NCBI RefSeq assembly: GCF_000251145.1
Contig: NZ_AIDW01000006.1
Coordinates: 62,001 to 126,000, forward strand
Source of the DNA: Sphingomonas sp. PAMC 26621
Lineage (GTDB): Bacteria; Pseudomonadota; Alphaproteobacteria; Sphingomonadales; Sphingomonadaceae
Reading direction: 5' to 3'
Length of the DNA: 64,000 bases
Below the pieces are notes generated by a model. That model was given only the letters and a program-made list of their open reading frames with translations, ran no database searches and was not told where the DNA came from. Numbering within the stretch: position 1 is the first letter of the stretch; each line of letters opens with the position of its first letter. Both the position numbers and the translations under genes were made by a program. Below, piece after piece: positions 27,517-37,213 of the stretch.

Positions 27517-28743
27517 ATGGCCCTTATCGATTTGTTTCTCGCCAAGCGCGTCCAGCGCGGCACCCTCACCGTACACCACGCCGATGGCAAGACCGTCCGC
27601 TTCGGAACGCCCGATGCACGCTTCCCGGATGTAACGATTCGCTTCACCGATGCGGGGGCAGCGGCGGCGATCGTCCGCGATCCCGGGCTCGGCGCGGGCG
27701 AAGCGTATATGAAGGGCCGGCTCGTGGTCGAGGAGGGCGACGTGCGCGACCTCGTCCGGTTGCTGACCGCGAACGACCCGTGGGAAGCGGGCGCGAACGG
27801 CCTCGCCGCCTCGCCGATGCGCCGCGCGATCCAGGCGGTGACGCACCGGATCGAGCGCGTGAACATGGCGCGCCGTTCGAAGCGCAACGTCGCGCACCAT
27901 TACGACCTGTCCGACCGCCTCTACGACCTCTTCCTCGATTCCGACCGCCAGTATAGCTGTGCGTATTACACCAACCCCGGCAACAGCCTCGAGCAGGCGC
28001 AAAGCGACAAGAAGGCGCATATCGCCGCAAAGCTCGCGCTCGAACCGGGGATGACGGTGCTCGACATCGGTTGCGGCTGGGGCGGGATGGCGCTGTACCT
28101 CCACCAGCATACCGGCGCGGACGTGCTCGGCGTCACGCTGTCCGAGGAACAGCTCAAGGTCGCGCGGCGGCGCGCGCAGGAGGCGGGAGTCGCCGACCGC
28201 GTCAAGTTCGAGCTGATCGATTATCGCCACCTGACCGGCACGTTCGACCGGATCGTCTCGGTCGGCATGTTCGAACATGTCGGCCCCGCGCATTACAAGA
28301 CCTTCTTCCGCCAGTGCCGCGACCTGCTGACCGAGGACGGCGTGATGCTGCTCCACACGATCGGTCGCGCGGGCGGGCCGGGCGTCACCGACAAGTGGAC
28401 GACCAAATACATCTTCCCCGGCGGCTATAATCCGGCTTTGTCGGAAATCATCTCGGCGAACGAAGGCCTGCGCTTCATGGTCACCGACGTCGAGGTGCTC
28501 CGGCTGCATTACGGCTACACGCTCGACGACTGGTACGACCGCACCGTCGCGGCGCGCGAGCAGATCATCGCGCTGTATGACGAGCCATTCTACCGGATGT
28601 GGCAATTCTATCTGGCGGGGGCGGGGGCGGCGTTCCACTTCGGCGGGATGGTCAATTACCAGATCCAGTTCGCCAAGAACCGCCACGTCCTGCCGATCAC
28701 GCGCGATTACATGCTCGAGACCGAGCGCGCTTTTCGCGGCTAG
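27517..28743 (+). CDS. Cyclopropane-fatty-acyl-phospholipid synthase-family methyltransferase
   Basis: A 408-residue SAM-dependent methyltransferase. The N-terminal region is the usual CFA-synthase extension. [18 protein letters not shown] and [16 protein letters not shown] (about 179-194) are the signatures of this family, followed by [14 protein letters not shown] with the Glu near the active site. It probably modifies unsaturated membrane lipids. It starts 18 bases after the oxidoreductase stop, so it may share its transcript. Confidence 0.92.
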   Translation: MALIDLFLAKRVQRGTLTVHHADGKTVRFGTPDARFPDVTIRFTDAGAAAAIVRDPGLGAGEAYMKGRLVVEEGDVRDLVRLLTANDPWEAGANGLAASPMRRAIQAVTHRIERVNMARRSKRNVAHHYDLSDRLYDLFLDSDRQYSCAYYTNPGNSLEQAQSDKKAHIAAKLALEPGMTVLDIGCGWGGMALYLHQHTGADVLGVTLSEEQLKVARRRAQEAGVADRVKFELIDYRHLTGTFDRIVSVGMFEHVGPAHYKTFFRQCRDLLTEDGVMLLHTIGRAGGPGVTDKWTTKYIFPGGYNPALSEIISANEGLRFMVTDVEVLRLHYGYTLDDWYDRTVAAREQIIALYDEPFYRMWQFYLAGAGAAFHFGGMVNYQIQFAKNRHVLPITRDYMLETERAFRG

Positions 28744-28802
28744 CCCGTTGCACCCTGTCGCCCCCTCGCATAGGGGGCAGCCGAACACGAAGGATCCTGC
28801 CC

Positions 28803-30020
28803 GTGACTGACAAAATCAACCGCGTCGTCCTTGCTTATTCGGGCGGGCTCGACACCAGCGTCATCCTCAAGTGGCTCCAGCAGACCTATCAATGCGAAGT
28901 CGTCACCTTCACCGCCGATCTCGGGCAGGGCGAGGAGCTCGAGCCCGCGCGGCGCAAGGCGCAGCAGGCCGGCGTCAAGCCCGAGCACATCTTCATCGAC
29001 GATCTGCGCGAGGAATTCGTCAAGGATTACGTCTTCCCGATGATGCGCGCGAACGCGCTGTACGAGGGGTTGTACCTGCTCGGTACGTCGATCGCGCGGC
29101 CGCTGATCGCCAAGCGCCAGATCGAGATCGCGCGGATGGTCGGCGCGGATGCGGTCAGCCACGGCGCGACCGGCAAGGGCAACGATCAGGTCCGCTTCGA
29201 GCTCGGCTATTATGCGCTCGCACCCGACATCAAGGTCATCGCGCCGTGGCGCGAGTGGGACCTCACCAGCCGCACCCGGCTGATCGAATGGGCCGAGCAG
29301 CACCAGATCGAGATCCCGCACAACAAGCGCGGCGAGGCACCGTTCTCGACCGACGCCAACATGCTCCACACCTCGTCGGAAGGGCTCGTGCTCGAGGATC
29401 CGTGGGACGAGGTGCCGGACTATGTCTATTCGCGCACGGTCAATCCCGAGGACGCGCCCGACCAGCCGGAGACGATTACGATCGATTTCGAACGCGGCGA
29501 CGGTGTCGCGCTTAATGGCGTCGGTATGTCGCCCGCGACGCTGCTGGAAGCGCTCAATGAGCTTGGCCGCAAGCATGGCATCGGGCGGCTCGACCTGGTC
29601 GAGAATCGCTTCGTCGGCATGAAGTCGCGGGGCATGTACGAGACGCCGGGCGGCACGATCTATCACCTCGCGCATCGCGGGATCGAGCAGATCACGCTGG
29701 ATCGTGGGGCTGCGCACCTCAAGGACGAGCTGATGCCGCGCTACGCGGAGCTGCTCTACAACGGCTTCTGGTTCTCGCCCGAGCGCGAGATGCTCCAGGC
29801 CGCGATCGACCACAGCCAGGCGAAGGTCGAGGGGACCGTCCGGCTCAAGCTGTACAAGGGCTCGGTCAACGTCACCGGCCGCAAGTCGCCGCAGTCGCTG
29901 TATTCGGAAAAGGTCGTCACGTTCGAGGACGACCAGGGCGCATACGACCAGCGCGATGCGGCCGGGTTCATCAAGCTCAACGCGCTGCGCTTGCGGCTGC
30001 TCGGGCGGCGGGACCGGTAA
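28803..30020 (+). CDS. argG: Argininosuccinate synthase
   Basis: Condenses citrulline and aspartate with ATP, the second-last step of arginine synthesis. The product is 405 residues from the GTG at 28803, preceded by GAAGGA. Motifs are [16 protein letters not shown] (ATP PP-loop), [22 protein letters not shown] and SKGMYE-like [11 protein letters not shown] single gene, as is usual in alphaproteobacteria. Confidence 0.97.
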   Translation: MTDKINRVVLAYSGGLDTSVILKWLQQTYQCEVVTFTADLGQGEELEPARRKAQQAGVKPEHIFIDDLREEFVKDYVFPMMRANALYEGLYLLGTSIARPLIAKRQIEIARMVGADAVSHGATGKGNDQVRFELGYYALAPDIKVIAPWREWDLTSRTRLIEWAEQHQIEIPHNKRGEAPFSTDANMLHTSSEGLVLEDPWDEVPDYVYSRTVNPEDAPDQPETITIDFERGDGVALNGVGMSPATLLEALNELGRKHGIGRLDLVENRFVGMKSRGMYETPGGTIYHLAHRGIEQITLDRGAAHLKDELMPRYAELLYNGFWFSPEREMLQAAIDHSQAKVEGTVRLKLYKGSVNVTGRKSPQSLYSEKVVTFEDDQGAYDQRDAAGFIKLNALRLRLLGRRDR

Positions 30021-30281
30021 GCGTTTTGCGGCGCGCGTACCGTGCGCTCTGGGTTAAGCGCATTGGGAACGGACACGCGCGCCTGCCGCGGAGCGACGGT
30101 ACGATGGCCGCGGACAAGCGGGCTTTGGCCCTTCGGCAGGCTGGTCGCAACGATCGGTGATTCACTAATCCGTGCCGTCGAGAAGGCCGCTGCGTCCGGT
30201 ATTTACTTCGAAACACTGTTCGCCCTACAGGACCGGGTCGGCCTGGCGGTTAACCTCGGCAGCTTTAAAGGAGTTGCACAA
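30021..30281. other. Spacer without a recognised gene
   Basis: After argG there is no clear gene until the small ORF at 30282. An open frame crosses the region from 30042, but its first part has no ribosome-binding site or recognisable sequence. Confidence 0.5.
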
Positions 30282-30470
30282 ATGTTCTGCGGTGGCCTCG
30301 AACGCCTACGGAAATCGCGTAAATCCGGAACTGCGCCGGCGGTTTTCGGCGTTGCGCGGGAACGGAGTGGCCCACTCGAGGACTTTCACTGCCCGGTGCC
30401 CACGCCCTGCATGGCGCAAGACGCGACCTTTGGTCCCGTCGCAGCGTGGTCTGGCTTTGGCATCGTATGA
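30282..30470 (+). CDS. Small ORF coupled to the downstream membrane gene
   Basis: A 62-codon frame starting MFCGGLERLRKSRKSGTAPA. AAGGAG eight bases before the ATG is among the best ribosome-binding sites in the window. Its TGA overlaps the ATG of the next gene (ATGA at 30467-30470), suggesting translational coupling. The protein resembles nothing I know and has no signal or membrane segment. It could be a leader whose translation opens the downstream start, or a small protein in its own right. Confidence 0.4.
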   Translation: MFCGGLERLRKSRKSGTAPAVFGVARERSGPLEDFHCPVPTPCMAQDATFGPVAAWSGFGIV

Positions 30471-31882
30471 TGACCGATCAGGCCCCCCTCCTCTGGTATA
30501 GCCTCGTGCGGTCGCGCTGGACGCTGATCGCACTGGGTGTCGTGCTCATGCTCGCCAATATTCTCTACCGATATCCCGGCGAGCTTAAATTCGATGCCCT
30601 TATACAATATTGGCAGGTAACGTCAGGCGTCTACAACGACTACCACCCGCCGGTAATGACGCGTTTCTGGAGCCTTTTGCATCCAATCGCTGATGGTACC
30701 GCGCCGATTTACGTCGCGCATCTGCTGATGTATTGGTTCGCCTTCATTCTCCTGGGCTATGAATTGCATCGTCGTGCCAGGCCAATATCCGGACTGTTCG
30801 TAATTGCGGTCGGTGCGACGCCGTTGTTCATCATGATGAACATCGTCGTCATCAGCGACGTCGGTTTGGCGTCGGCGTTCCTGGCGGTGATTGGTCTATG
30901 GCTCCGCGTCCAGCGGCGCGGGGGCTGGTCCGTCGATACGGTGATCCTTGTGTCGCTGTTGCTGTTCTACGGGACGCTGATCCGCGCGAATGCCGTCTTT
31001 GCCGTTCCGCCCTTGCTGCTGCTTATCTTTGGACGCCGCCTCACGATTAGGGGCTTGCCGACGACGCTCGCGCTTTCCGCGGTAATTGCCGTTCTCCTGA
31101 TCCCGACATCGTCGTTCGTGAACCGCGTCGTCCTGGGCGCGAGCCCCGGTGGCGCGATCGGAACACTCCAGTTTTTCGACGTGATGGGGATCGTCCGCCT
31201 GTCGGGTGATCGGAGTGTCTTGCGCGACTTTGCGGGCCAGTATCCTGCCGACCGGCATTGCTACAGCCCCGTTATGCACGACACGTTGGGCGTGCGATGC
31301 AAGCAATTCACCGAAATGGTCCGATCGAGTCCCGAGCTACCCTCGATCTGGATCGGTTCCATAAAACGCCATCCGGTCAGCTATCTCGAGCATCGTCTCT
31401 TGAATTTGAATTCGGCGTTCTTCTTCTACGTGCCGCCGTTCCATGTAGCACTGGCCCACGCCGACAGGGATAATGCCAAACCGCCGTATCTGAGCAACAA
31501 GGGCTGGATCCTCGATACTTTGCGCAGCATTCCGATCCTGTCGGCTGCCAGCATCATCGTCCTCGCCGTGGGCCTGTATCTTATGATTGGCGGGGCGGAA
31601 TATCGGAACCAGATAGAGCTGGTCGCCGCGCGGGCGATGTTGACGTCGGCGATCCTGTACAGCGCAGCGTTTGCCGTTGTGAACGTCGCTAGTGAACAGC
31701 GCTATTCGCTATGGCTGCTGATGGCGACCATGACGTCGACTGTCATCGCCGCACCGGTGTTGAGAAAGCGGCTTGTCGCACGCGACCCAACGTTGATCGT
31801 CGTTGCTTGCCTGATCGTCGGGGTCAATGCCGTCGAAGAGTATGCCCGCTGGACGGTGGATACGTCGCTTACGGCGTTTTGA
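30467..31882 (+). CDS. Polytopic membrane protein, GT-C-glycosyltransferase-like
   Basis: About 471 residues with some ten hydrophobic segments. The loop after the first segment carries an acidic, aromatic-rich stretch (FDALIQYWQVTSG, then YNDYHPPVMTRFW), in the position where GT-C glycosyltransferases place catalytic acids. This is a resemblance only. Two ATGs, 30467 and 30470, are possible starts. Its codons are less GC-rich than those of argG, and it stands alone, which hints at horizontal gain. The ATGA overlap with the preceding small ORF suggests coupled translation. Confidence 0.6.
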   Translation: MMTDQAPLLWYSLVRSRWTLIALGVVLMLANILYRYPGELKFDALIQYWQVTSGVYNDYHPPVMTRFWSLLHPIADGTAPIYVAHLLMYWFAFILLGYELHRRARPISGLFVIAVGATPLFIMMNIVVISDVGLASAFLAVIGLWLRVQRRGGWSVDTVILVSLLLFYGTLIRANAVFAVPPLLLLIFGRRLTIRGLPTTLALSAVIAVLLIPTSSFVNRVVLGASPGGAIGTLQFFDVMGIVRLSGDRSVLRDFAGQYPADRHCYSPVMHDTLGVRCKQFTEMVRSSPELPSIWIGSIKRHPVSYLEHRLLNLNSAFFFYVPPFHVALAHADRDNAKPPYLSNKGWILDTLRSIPILSAASIIVLAVGLYLMIGGAEYRNQIELVAARAMLTSAILYSAAFAVVNVASEQRYSLWLLMATMTSTVIAAPVLRKRLVARDPTLIVVACLIVGVNAVEEYARWTVDTSLTAF

Positions 31883-31954
31883 CGGGCGGAGTCGCGGGGT
31901 AGGACAAGGCTCGATAGCGGCGGCCAGTATTAACGCGACCGATGGCCCTCGAAA

Positions 31955-31980
31955 GGGGCAAGATCATGTGATCTTGCCCC
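31955..31980 (-). terminator. Perfect 12 bp hairpin after the glycine-zipper gene
   Basis: GGGGCAAGATCA and TGATCTTGCCCC pair completely around two bases. On the minus strand a short TTT follows, so it most likely terminates the gene ending at 32001. It could also stop plus-strand transcripts from the membrane gene ending at 31882. Confidence 0.65.
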
Positions 31981-32000
31981 ATGACGGACCGGTCAGCCGA

Positions 32001-32429
32001 TCAGCGGCAATAGCCCGGGCGGCCATCGCGATCGATCGCGCGCCCTGCAAGCGCACCACCGCCTGCGCCAAGCACCGTGCCGAGCGTCCGGTCGCCGCGC
32101 CCTGCGACGACGTTGCCAAGGAGGCCGCCCGCGATCGCGCCGATGATCGTGCCGCTGTCGCCGCTGCGGCACCGGTTGCGCGACGTGTTGTAATAGCGCC
32201 GGTCATTATAGCCGCGGTCGTCATAGCCACGCCGGTCGTCGCGGTAGCCGCCGCCACGATAGCCGTCGCCGCGATAGCCGTCATCGCGGTTGTAGCCATC
32301 GTGATACGCCTGATCATAGGCGTAGCCGTCGCCACGGTCGTAGTAGCGCTGGGCGCTCGCGGGGGTTGCAGCCAGACCGGAGACGGCAATCGCCATCGTC
32401 GTCGTAGCGAGCATGAGCTTCTTGAACAT
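32001..32429 (-). CDS. Glycine-zipper 2TM-domain envelope protein
   Basis: A 142-residue protein with a signal peptide (MFKKLMLATTTMAIAVSGL, cleaved near ASA). The middle is very rich in Asp, Arg, Gly and Tyr (YRGDGYRGGGYRDDRRGYDD). The C-terminal part (GTIIGAIAGGLLGNVVAGRG) is the glycine-zipper 2TM motif of RcnB/SlyB-like envelope proteins. The start at 32427-32429 is set by the signal peptide and by GGGAGA upstream. The exact role is unknown; an outer-membrane or periplasmic stress function is usual for the family. Confidence 0.88.
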   Translation of the reverse strand: MFKKLMLATTTMAIAVSGLAATPASAQRYYDRGDGYAYDQAYHDGYNRDDGYRGDGYRGGGYRDDRRGYDDRGYNDRRYYNTSRNRCRSGDSGTIIGAIAGGLLGNVVAGRGDRTLGTVLGAGGGALAGRAIDRDGRPGYCR

Positions 32430-32569
32430 CGTCGTCTCCCTCTCGGTGTGCATTCCGATGATGCCCTTATGATCGATTCGGGGTGAGACGAGCCTGAATG
32501 GGCCTGTTAGCGCGTGTTCATCCACGAAAGGCGGTTGCGCGATGCCGGGCGGTCCCGCAGGGCCTGTCG

Positions 32570-33547
32570 GTGCGCTTCCTCATCTGTGCCTCGCTCTTCG
32601 TGCTGCTGGTCCCCGAATGGAGCGGCAAGGCGCGGATTTCCCTGCTCGGGCCCGATCCCGCCTTCACGGTCGCGCGCGTCCCGCTCGACGAGTCGAACCC
32701 GGCGCGGACCCGGGTCGGCGATCTCGTCTATCTCGGTGGCGTTCGGCTCAGGAGCGACGACTCGCAGTTCGGCGGCTTCTCGTCGCTCGCGGTGGCGGGG
32801 GATCGGTTCACGCTGCTCAGCGACAGCGGCGACATCGTGCGATTCGCGCTCGACCGGAACTGGCAGGTGCGTGACCGAAGCTATGCCGAATTGCCCGATG
32901 GCCCCGGGACCGGCTGGGAAAAGGCCGACCGCGACAGCGAATCGATGAGCGTCGATCCCCGCACCGGCGCAATCTGGGTCGGGTTCGAGAATGCCAACGC
33001 CTTCTGGCGCTACGATTCGACCTTCCGCACCGCGCAGGCGCATGTCGCGCCGCCGGTGATGCATCACTGGCCGCTGAACAAGGGCCCTGAAGCGATGATG
33101 CTGCTGCCCGGCGGCGGGATGGCGACGATCGGCGAGCAGGATCGGTGGCCCGGGGGGAAGGGGCGCGGCGGGGTCGTCTTTGCGGGCGATCCGAGCGTCC
33201 ATTCGCGGCGCGGCTTCCGCTTCGACTATATCCCGCCCGAGGGCAGCAGCCCGAGCGACATGACGTTGCTGCCCGACGGGCGTTGGCTGATCCTCAACCG
33301 GCGCTTCGCATGGTTCCGCTTCTCGAACGTGCTGACGATCGTCGACCCGGCCGACGTCAAGCCGGGCGCAACCGTGCGCGGCCACGACATCGCGACACTC
33401 GAATCGCCGCTGATCCACGACAATTTCGAGGGTGTTGCCGCAACGCAAGAAGGCCGCGCCACCGTCATCTGGCTCGTTTCGGACGATAACCAGTTGCCGG
33501 TGCAGCGCAGCCTGCTGCTGAAGTTCAGACTGGATCCGGTCGCCTGA
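32570..33547 (+). CDS. Esterase-like-activity-of-phytase family protein
   Basis: About 325 residues from the GTG at 32570, which puts a signal peptide (RFLICASLFVLLVPEWSG) right at the N terminus. An ATG at 32498 would add 24 residues that look unrelated. The body is a secreted beta-propeller-like domain with GGFSSLAVAGDRFTLLSDSG, EKADRDSESMSVDPRTGAIW and LIHDNFEGVAATQEG, typical of the phytase-esterase-like family. The reaction is not established. It is divergent from the glycine-zipper gene and convergent with rpmB. Confidence 0.8.
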   Translation: MRFLICASLFVLLVPEWSGKARISLLGPDPAFTVARVPLDESNPARTRVGDLVYLGGVRLRSDDSQFGGFSSLAVAGDRFTLLSDSGDIVRFALDRNWQVRDRSYAELPDGPGTGWEKADRDSESMSVDPRTGAIWVGFENANAFWRYDSTFRTAQAHVAPPVMHHWPLNKGPEAMMLLPGGGMATIGEQDRWPGGKGRGGVVFAGDPSVHSRRGFRFDYIPPEGSSPSDMTLLPDGRWLILNRRFAWFRFSNVLTIVDPADVKPGATVRGHDIATLESPLIHDNFEGVAATQEGRATVIWLVSDDNQLPVQRSLLLKFRLDPVA

Positions 33548-33556
33548 GGCGACCGG
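33536..33556. terminator. Hairpin holding the stop codon between convergent genes
   Basis: CCGGTCGCC, loop TGA, GGCGACCGG: a perfect 9 bp stem whose loop is exactly the stop codon of the phytase-like gene. No T run follows on either strand, so a classical terminator is uncertain. It lies ten bases from the rpmB stop. Confidence 0.4.
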
Positions 33557-33565
33557 ACCTGAGGC

Positions 33566-33868
33566 TTACGCCGCAGGTGCCTGCGCAGCGACGAGCTTCT
33601 TGGCGACGTCGCGCTTGAGGCGACGGCAGCGCAGCGACAGCTTGTCGTTGGTCGTCTTGACCAGCCAGTTGTCGAGACCGCCGACATGCTCGACCGAGCG
33701 CAGGCCGTGTGCCGAGACGCGCAGCTTGATGCTGGTGCCCAGGGCATCCGACATGAGCGTCACGTTCTGCAGGTTCGGCAGAAACGTCCGCTTGGTCTTG
33801 TTGTTCGCGTGGGAAACGTTGTTACCCACCATCCGGCCCTTGCCGGTCAGTTCGCAAATGCGCGACAT
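33566..33868 (-). CDS. rpmB: 50S ribosomal protein L28
   Basis: Large-subunit ribosomal protein, 100 residues. It begins [20 protein letters not shown] and continues [16 protein letters not shown], the standard alphaproteobacterial form. The single Cys near the N terminus is not part of a CxxC zinc motif. The frame is open for 23 more codons upstream, but those are not L28. Monocistronic, as is common in alphaproteobacteria. Confidence 0.97.
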   Translation of the reverse strand: MSRICELTGKGRMVGNNVSHANNKTKRTFLPNLQNVTLMSDALGTSIKLRVSAHGLRSVEHVGGLDNWLVKTTNDKLSLRCRRLKRDVAKKLVAAQAPAA

Positions 33869-34082
33869 CGTGAATTCCTGAATGTCCGGTGGGGCCCGTG
33901 ACGAACCCCTAGAAGGGGGCGCGCTTACCCAAAGCATCCGGCCCCGTCAACCGATTCAGCCTTTTTCCCGTAACAATCAACTGTCGTTGGAAGGCCGGAT
34001 CGGGGGGTATGCAACCTTCCGCAAACACGCGGCGTTTGATTACGGTAACGATCTGACTGCACGGAATAAGGGGATATCTGGG

Positions 34083-34370
34083 ATGCGTTTTCTATTGGCT
34101 CTGGTGGGGATCGCAGCCCTTGTCGTCGTGGCGCTGGTATCGCTCGGCATGCTCAAGATCGATACGAGCGCGGGCTCGCTGCCGTCGATCAACGTCGCTG
34201 GCGGCAAGGCCCCCGAGGTCGATGCCAAGATGGCGACGGTCGAATTCGGCACCGCGAACAAGTCGGTCGAGGTGCCCACCGTCGGCACCACCACCAAGAC
34301 GGTCTCTGTTCCGACCGTGCGAATCAACAAGCCCGTCGACGCGAACAGCAACACCGTCACCACGCAATAA
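34083..34370 (+). CDS. Small membrane-anchored hypothetical protein
   Basis: A 95-residue protein with one N-terminal membrane segment or uncleaved signal (MRFLLALVGIAALVVVALVS) followed by a polar Thr/Val-rich region (VPTVGTTTKTVSVPTVRINK). The start is the ATG at 34083. The frame is open to 33882, but that part runs into the rpmB promoter region. Function unknown. It precedes tadA by 42 bases and may share its transcript. Confidence 0.65.
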   Translation: MRFLLALVGIAALVVVALVSLGMLKIDTSAGSLPSINVAGGKAPEVDAKMATVEFGTANKSVEVPTVGTTTKTVSVPTVRINKPVDANSNTVTTQ

Positions 34371-34412
34371 GCACGGCTGGTCCGGGAGCACGGGTTCGGG
34401 CATGACCCGGTC

Positions 34413-34874
34413 ATGTCGATAGCGTCCCTGTTGCTCCCGCCGCCGATGCGCGCCGCGCTCGATGCTGCCGCCGCGGCGGCGGAAGCGGGCGAGGTGCCGG
34501 TCGGCGCGGTGGTGATGCGGCACGGCGTCGTGATCGCGACGGCCGCGAATGCGCCGCGCGCGCTGCAGGATCCGACCGCCCATGCCGAGATGCTCGCGAT
34601 TCGCGCGGCAGCAGTGGCAATCGGGAACGATCGGCTCGGGGAGTGCGACCTGTGGGTGACGCTCGAGCCCTGTGCGATGTGTGCCGGCGCGATCGCGCAT
34701 GCGCGGATCGCGCGGCTCTACTATGGTGCGAGCGATCCGAAGGGCGGTGCGGTCGAACATGGTCCGCGGCTGTTTGCGCAGCCCACGATTCATCACCGGC
34801 CCGAAATCTTCCCCGGCATCGGCGAAGGCGAAGCGGCGGCGTTGCTGCGCGGTTTCTTCGCCGGACGGCGCTGA
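34413..34874 (+). CDS. tadA: tRNA-specific adenosine deaminase
   Basis: Converts adenosine 34 of tRNA-Arg(ACG) to inosine. The product is 153 residues. Zinc-site motifs are TAHAEMLAIR (His ligand and catalytic Glu, about 56-59) and LEPCAMCAGA (two Cys, about 89-92), with the family stretch RIARLYYGASDPKGGAVEHG. Length and motifs are normal. It lies 99 bases upstream of the CNNM gene. Confidence 0.95.
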   Translation: MSIASLLLPPPMRAALDAAAAAAEAGEVPVGAVVMRHGVVIATAANAPRALQDPTAHAEMLAIRAAAVAIGNDRLGECDLWVTLEPCAMCAGAIAHARIARLYYGASDPKGGAVEHGPRLFAQPTIHHRPEIFPGIGEGEAAALLRGFFAGRR

Positions 34875-34973
34875 CCGACGCTTCCGCCGGGCGCCGCAGG
34901 ACGATCTATTCAGGCGCACCGTCAGGACGGCGGTTGTGCAATTCCCCGAATCGCGCAAAGGACGTGTTGCGCC

Positions 34974-36277
34974 ATGCACCCACTCCCTCCCTTTCCCTGG
35001 ATCGACGTCGCGATCATCTTCGCGCTCATCCTGCTCAACGGTGTCTTCGCCATGTCGGAGCTCGCCATCGTGTCCTCGCGCAAGGCGCGGCTCGAGGCGA
35101 TGGCGCGCAGCGGCAAGCGCGGCGCGCGGACCGCGATCACGCTCGCGGCGGACCCGGGCAAGTTCCTGTCGACGACGCAGATCGGGATCACGCTGATCGG
35201 CATCCTGTCGGGTGCCTATTCGGGCGCGAGCCTCGGCGGACCGGTCGGCGCGCGGCTGACGGCGCTCGGGCTGAGCGCGGAGCTTGGCCAGACGATGGGC
35301 TTCGCCGTGGTGATCGGGATCACGACCTATGCCTCGCTGGTGGTCGGCGAGCTCGTCCCCAAGCAGATCGCGCTGCGCGCGCCCGAGCCGATCGCGGCGA
35401 CGATGGCCGCGCCGTTGCTATGGCTCGCCTGGGTGACCGCGCCGGTCGTGTGGCTGCTCGATTCGTCCTCGGGTCTGCTGTTCCGCCTGATGCGGTTGCA
35501 GCGCGAGACCGAGGAGCATGTCACCGCCGAGGAACTCCACCTGATCGTCGCCGAGGCGTCCAAGTCGGGCGTGATCGAGGAGCACGAGCGCTCGATCATC
35601 TCGGGCGTGGTGCGGCTGCGGATCGCCCGGTGCGCGAGGTGATGACGCCGCGCACCGACATCGAATGGATCGACGCGACACTCGACGAGGCGGGGATTCG
35701 CGCCGCGCTGATGACCGCGTCGCACAGCCGGCTGCCGGTGACCGAGGGCTCGGTCGATACCGTCATCGGCGTGGTGCAGGCGCGCGACATCGCGGTGGCG
35801 CTGTTCAAGGGGCTCCCGCTCGACGTGCGCGCACTGATGCGGCAGGCGCCGGTCGTGCTCGACCAGATCGACGCGATGGACGCGCTCGACGCGTTGCGGC
35901 AGGCCGAAGTGCCGATGGCGCTGATTCACGACGAATACGGGCATTTCGAGGGAATCGTGACTCCGGCGGATCTGCTCGCGGCGATCGCGGGCGAATTCGC
36001 GTCGGATACCGATCCCGAGGAAGCGCCCTCGGTCGTGACGCGCGACGACGGGTCGTTGCTGGTCGCGGGGCAGATGGCGGTCGATGCGCTCGCCGAGCGG
36101 CTCGGGATCGATCTGCCCGAGGACCGCGATTATGCGACCGTCGCGGGGCTTGCGCTTGCCGTATTCCGCCATCTGCCGGGCGAGGGCGAAAGCTTCGTCG
36201 AGCAGGGCTGGAAGTTCGAGGTGGTCGATCTCGACGGGCGGCGGATCGACAAATTGCTGGTGAGCGAGGCACGGTAG
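34974..36277 (+). CDS. CNNM/CorC-type transporter-associated protein (frame broken once)
   Basis: Membrane protein with a DUF21 domain (about 1-190, LLNGVFAMSELAIVSSRKAR, PGKFLSTTQIGITL), then a CBS pair, then the CorC/HlyC transporter-associated domain (LVAGQMAVDALAERLG to FEVVDLDGRRIDKLL). Such proteins are linked to Mg or Co export. After GVVRL the frame shifts by one base at about 35614-35621; the expected sequence continues ADRPVREVMTPRTDIEW in the next frame. The two parts together give a complete protein of about 434 residues. A missing G in CTGGCGG would explain the break. Confidence 0.9.
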
Positions 36278-36300
36278 CTTCGTCGCTTAAAGGTATCTTG

Positions 36301-36403
36301 CTTCCCCGGCGGAGGCCGGGGCCCAGTCGCGACACGATCCTGGCGAATGCCGTGCTTAATGCCACAGGCCACTTCTACTGGGCCCCGGCCTTCGCCGGGG
36401 AAG
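36301..36403. repeat. C-type palindromic element
   Basis: Left arm CTTCCCCGGCGGAGGCCGGG followed by GCCCAGT; right arm ACTGGGCCCCGGCCTTCGCC followed by GGGGAAG. It nearly matches the copy at 17081 and lies between the convergent CNNM and helix-hairpin-helix genes. Confidence 0.88.
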
Positions 36404-36485
36404 CCGTTTTTGGTAAAGTGCCAGCCACAAGGCAGCCGCAGCCCGCGCGCGACGGCGGATACCGGGACACGCCCGGAATAAAGCC

Positions 36486-37151
36486 TTACCCGCCCAATTT
36501 CCCGAACTGCGCCTCATAGCCGGCACGGTCGCCAGCGCTGAGCAATCTGGCCTGTTCGATCCAGCGGTCGCGCGTCATCCGCCCGCGGAATGCGCCGAGC
36601 TTGGCATCGAGTGCCTCGGCGTCCGAAGGGGTGAGCGCCGCGATCTGCTCGACCCGCGTGATCCCCTGTTCGGCCAGCGTCGCGGCGAGCTTGGGGCCGA
36701 GCCCCTTGATCTGCGTAAGCGTGCTCGCAGCGGGGGCAGGTGCCGCGGGCGGAGCGGCGGCAGGGGCAGGGGCAGGGGCAGGGGCAGGGTCGGGCGTGGC
36801 CGTCGCGGGGGCGGCGCCGGAAACGGGCCGGTCCTCCGGAATGCGCGGGGCGACTGGCACCTGGCGATCGGTGTCTTGCGCAGGACGTTCGGGAACGTCT
36901 GCGGACATGGTCGCCACCTGCGTCCCGTCCGCCGATACGGTCGGTTCGTGGGTCGCGCCATGCGCCTCGGCCACCTCGAAATTTTCCTCGACCTGCTTTT
37001 CCGCATTCTTGCGGCGGCGGGCGAGCATGCTGCCCCAGATGATCGTCGCCACCGCGGCGATGGCGAGCACCACCATCAACGCGACGTGAACCGTCGTGAT
37101 CGGCAGCATGAAGTCGATCGCCTGGTTCGGATTTTCGGGCGAGGCAGCCAT
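36486..37151 (-). CDS. Membrane-anchored helix-hairpin-helix protein
   Basis: A 221-residue protein. One membrane segment (about 17-42, TTVHVALMVVLAIAAVATII) follows a short N-terminal tail. A charged stretch (ARRRKNAEKQVEENFEVAEA) and a long Pro/Ala linker (about 120-143) lead to a helix-hairpin-helix domain (TQIKGLGPKLAATLAEQGIT, then RVEQIAALTPSDAEAL). Such domains bind DNA or protein. It looks like a membrane-tethered DNA- or ribosome-associated protein. It lies downstream of purD on the same strand with a 62-base gap. Confidence 0.75.
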   Translation of the reverse strand: MAASPENPNQAIDFMLPITTVHVALMVVLAIAAVATIIWGSMLARRRKNAEKQVEENFEVAEAHGATHEPTVSADGTQVATMSADVPERPAQDTDRQVPVAPRIPEDRPVSGAAPATATPDPAPAPAPAPAAAPPAAPAPAASTLTQIKGLGPKLAATLAEQGITRVEQIAALTPSDAEALDAKLGAFRGRMTRDRWIEQARLLSAGDRAGYEAQFGKLGG

Positions 37152-37213
37152 CGGATACTCCTAAATCGATTGCGCGGTCCTAGCGCAGCGCATCCGCCCC
37201 CGTCGCGCGCTAA

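Noticed and set aside
26635..28788. 717-residue minus-strand open frame over the oxidoreductase and methyltransferase genes
   Set aside because: The plus strand carries three genes with clear motifs here. The antisense frame is a composition effect.
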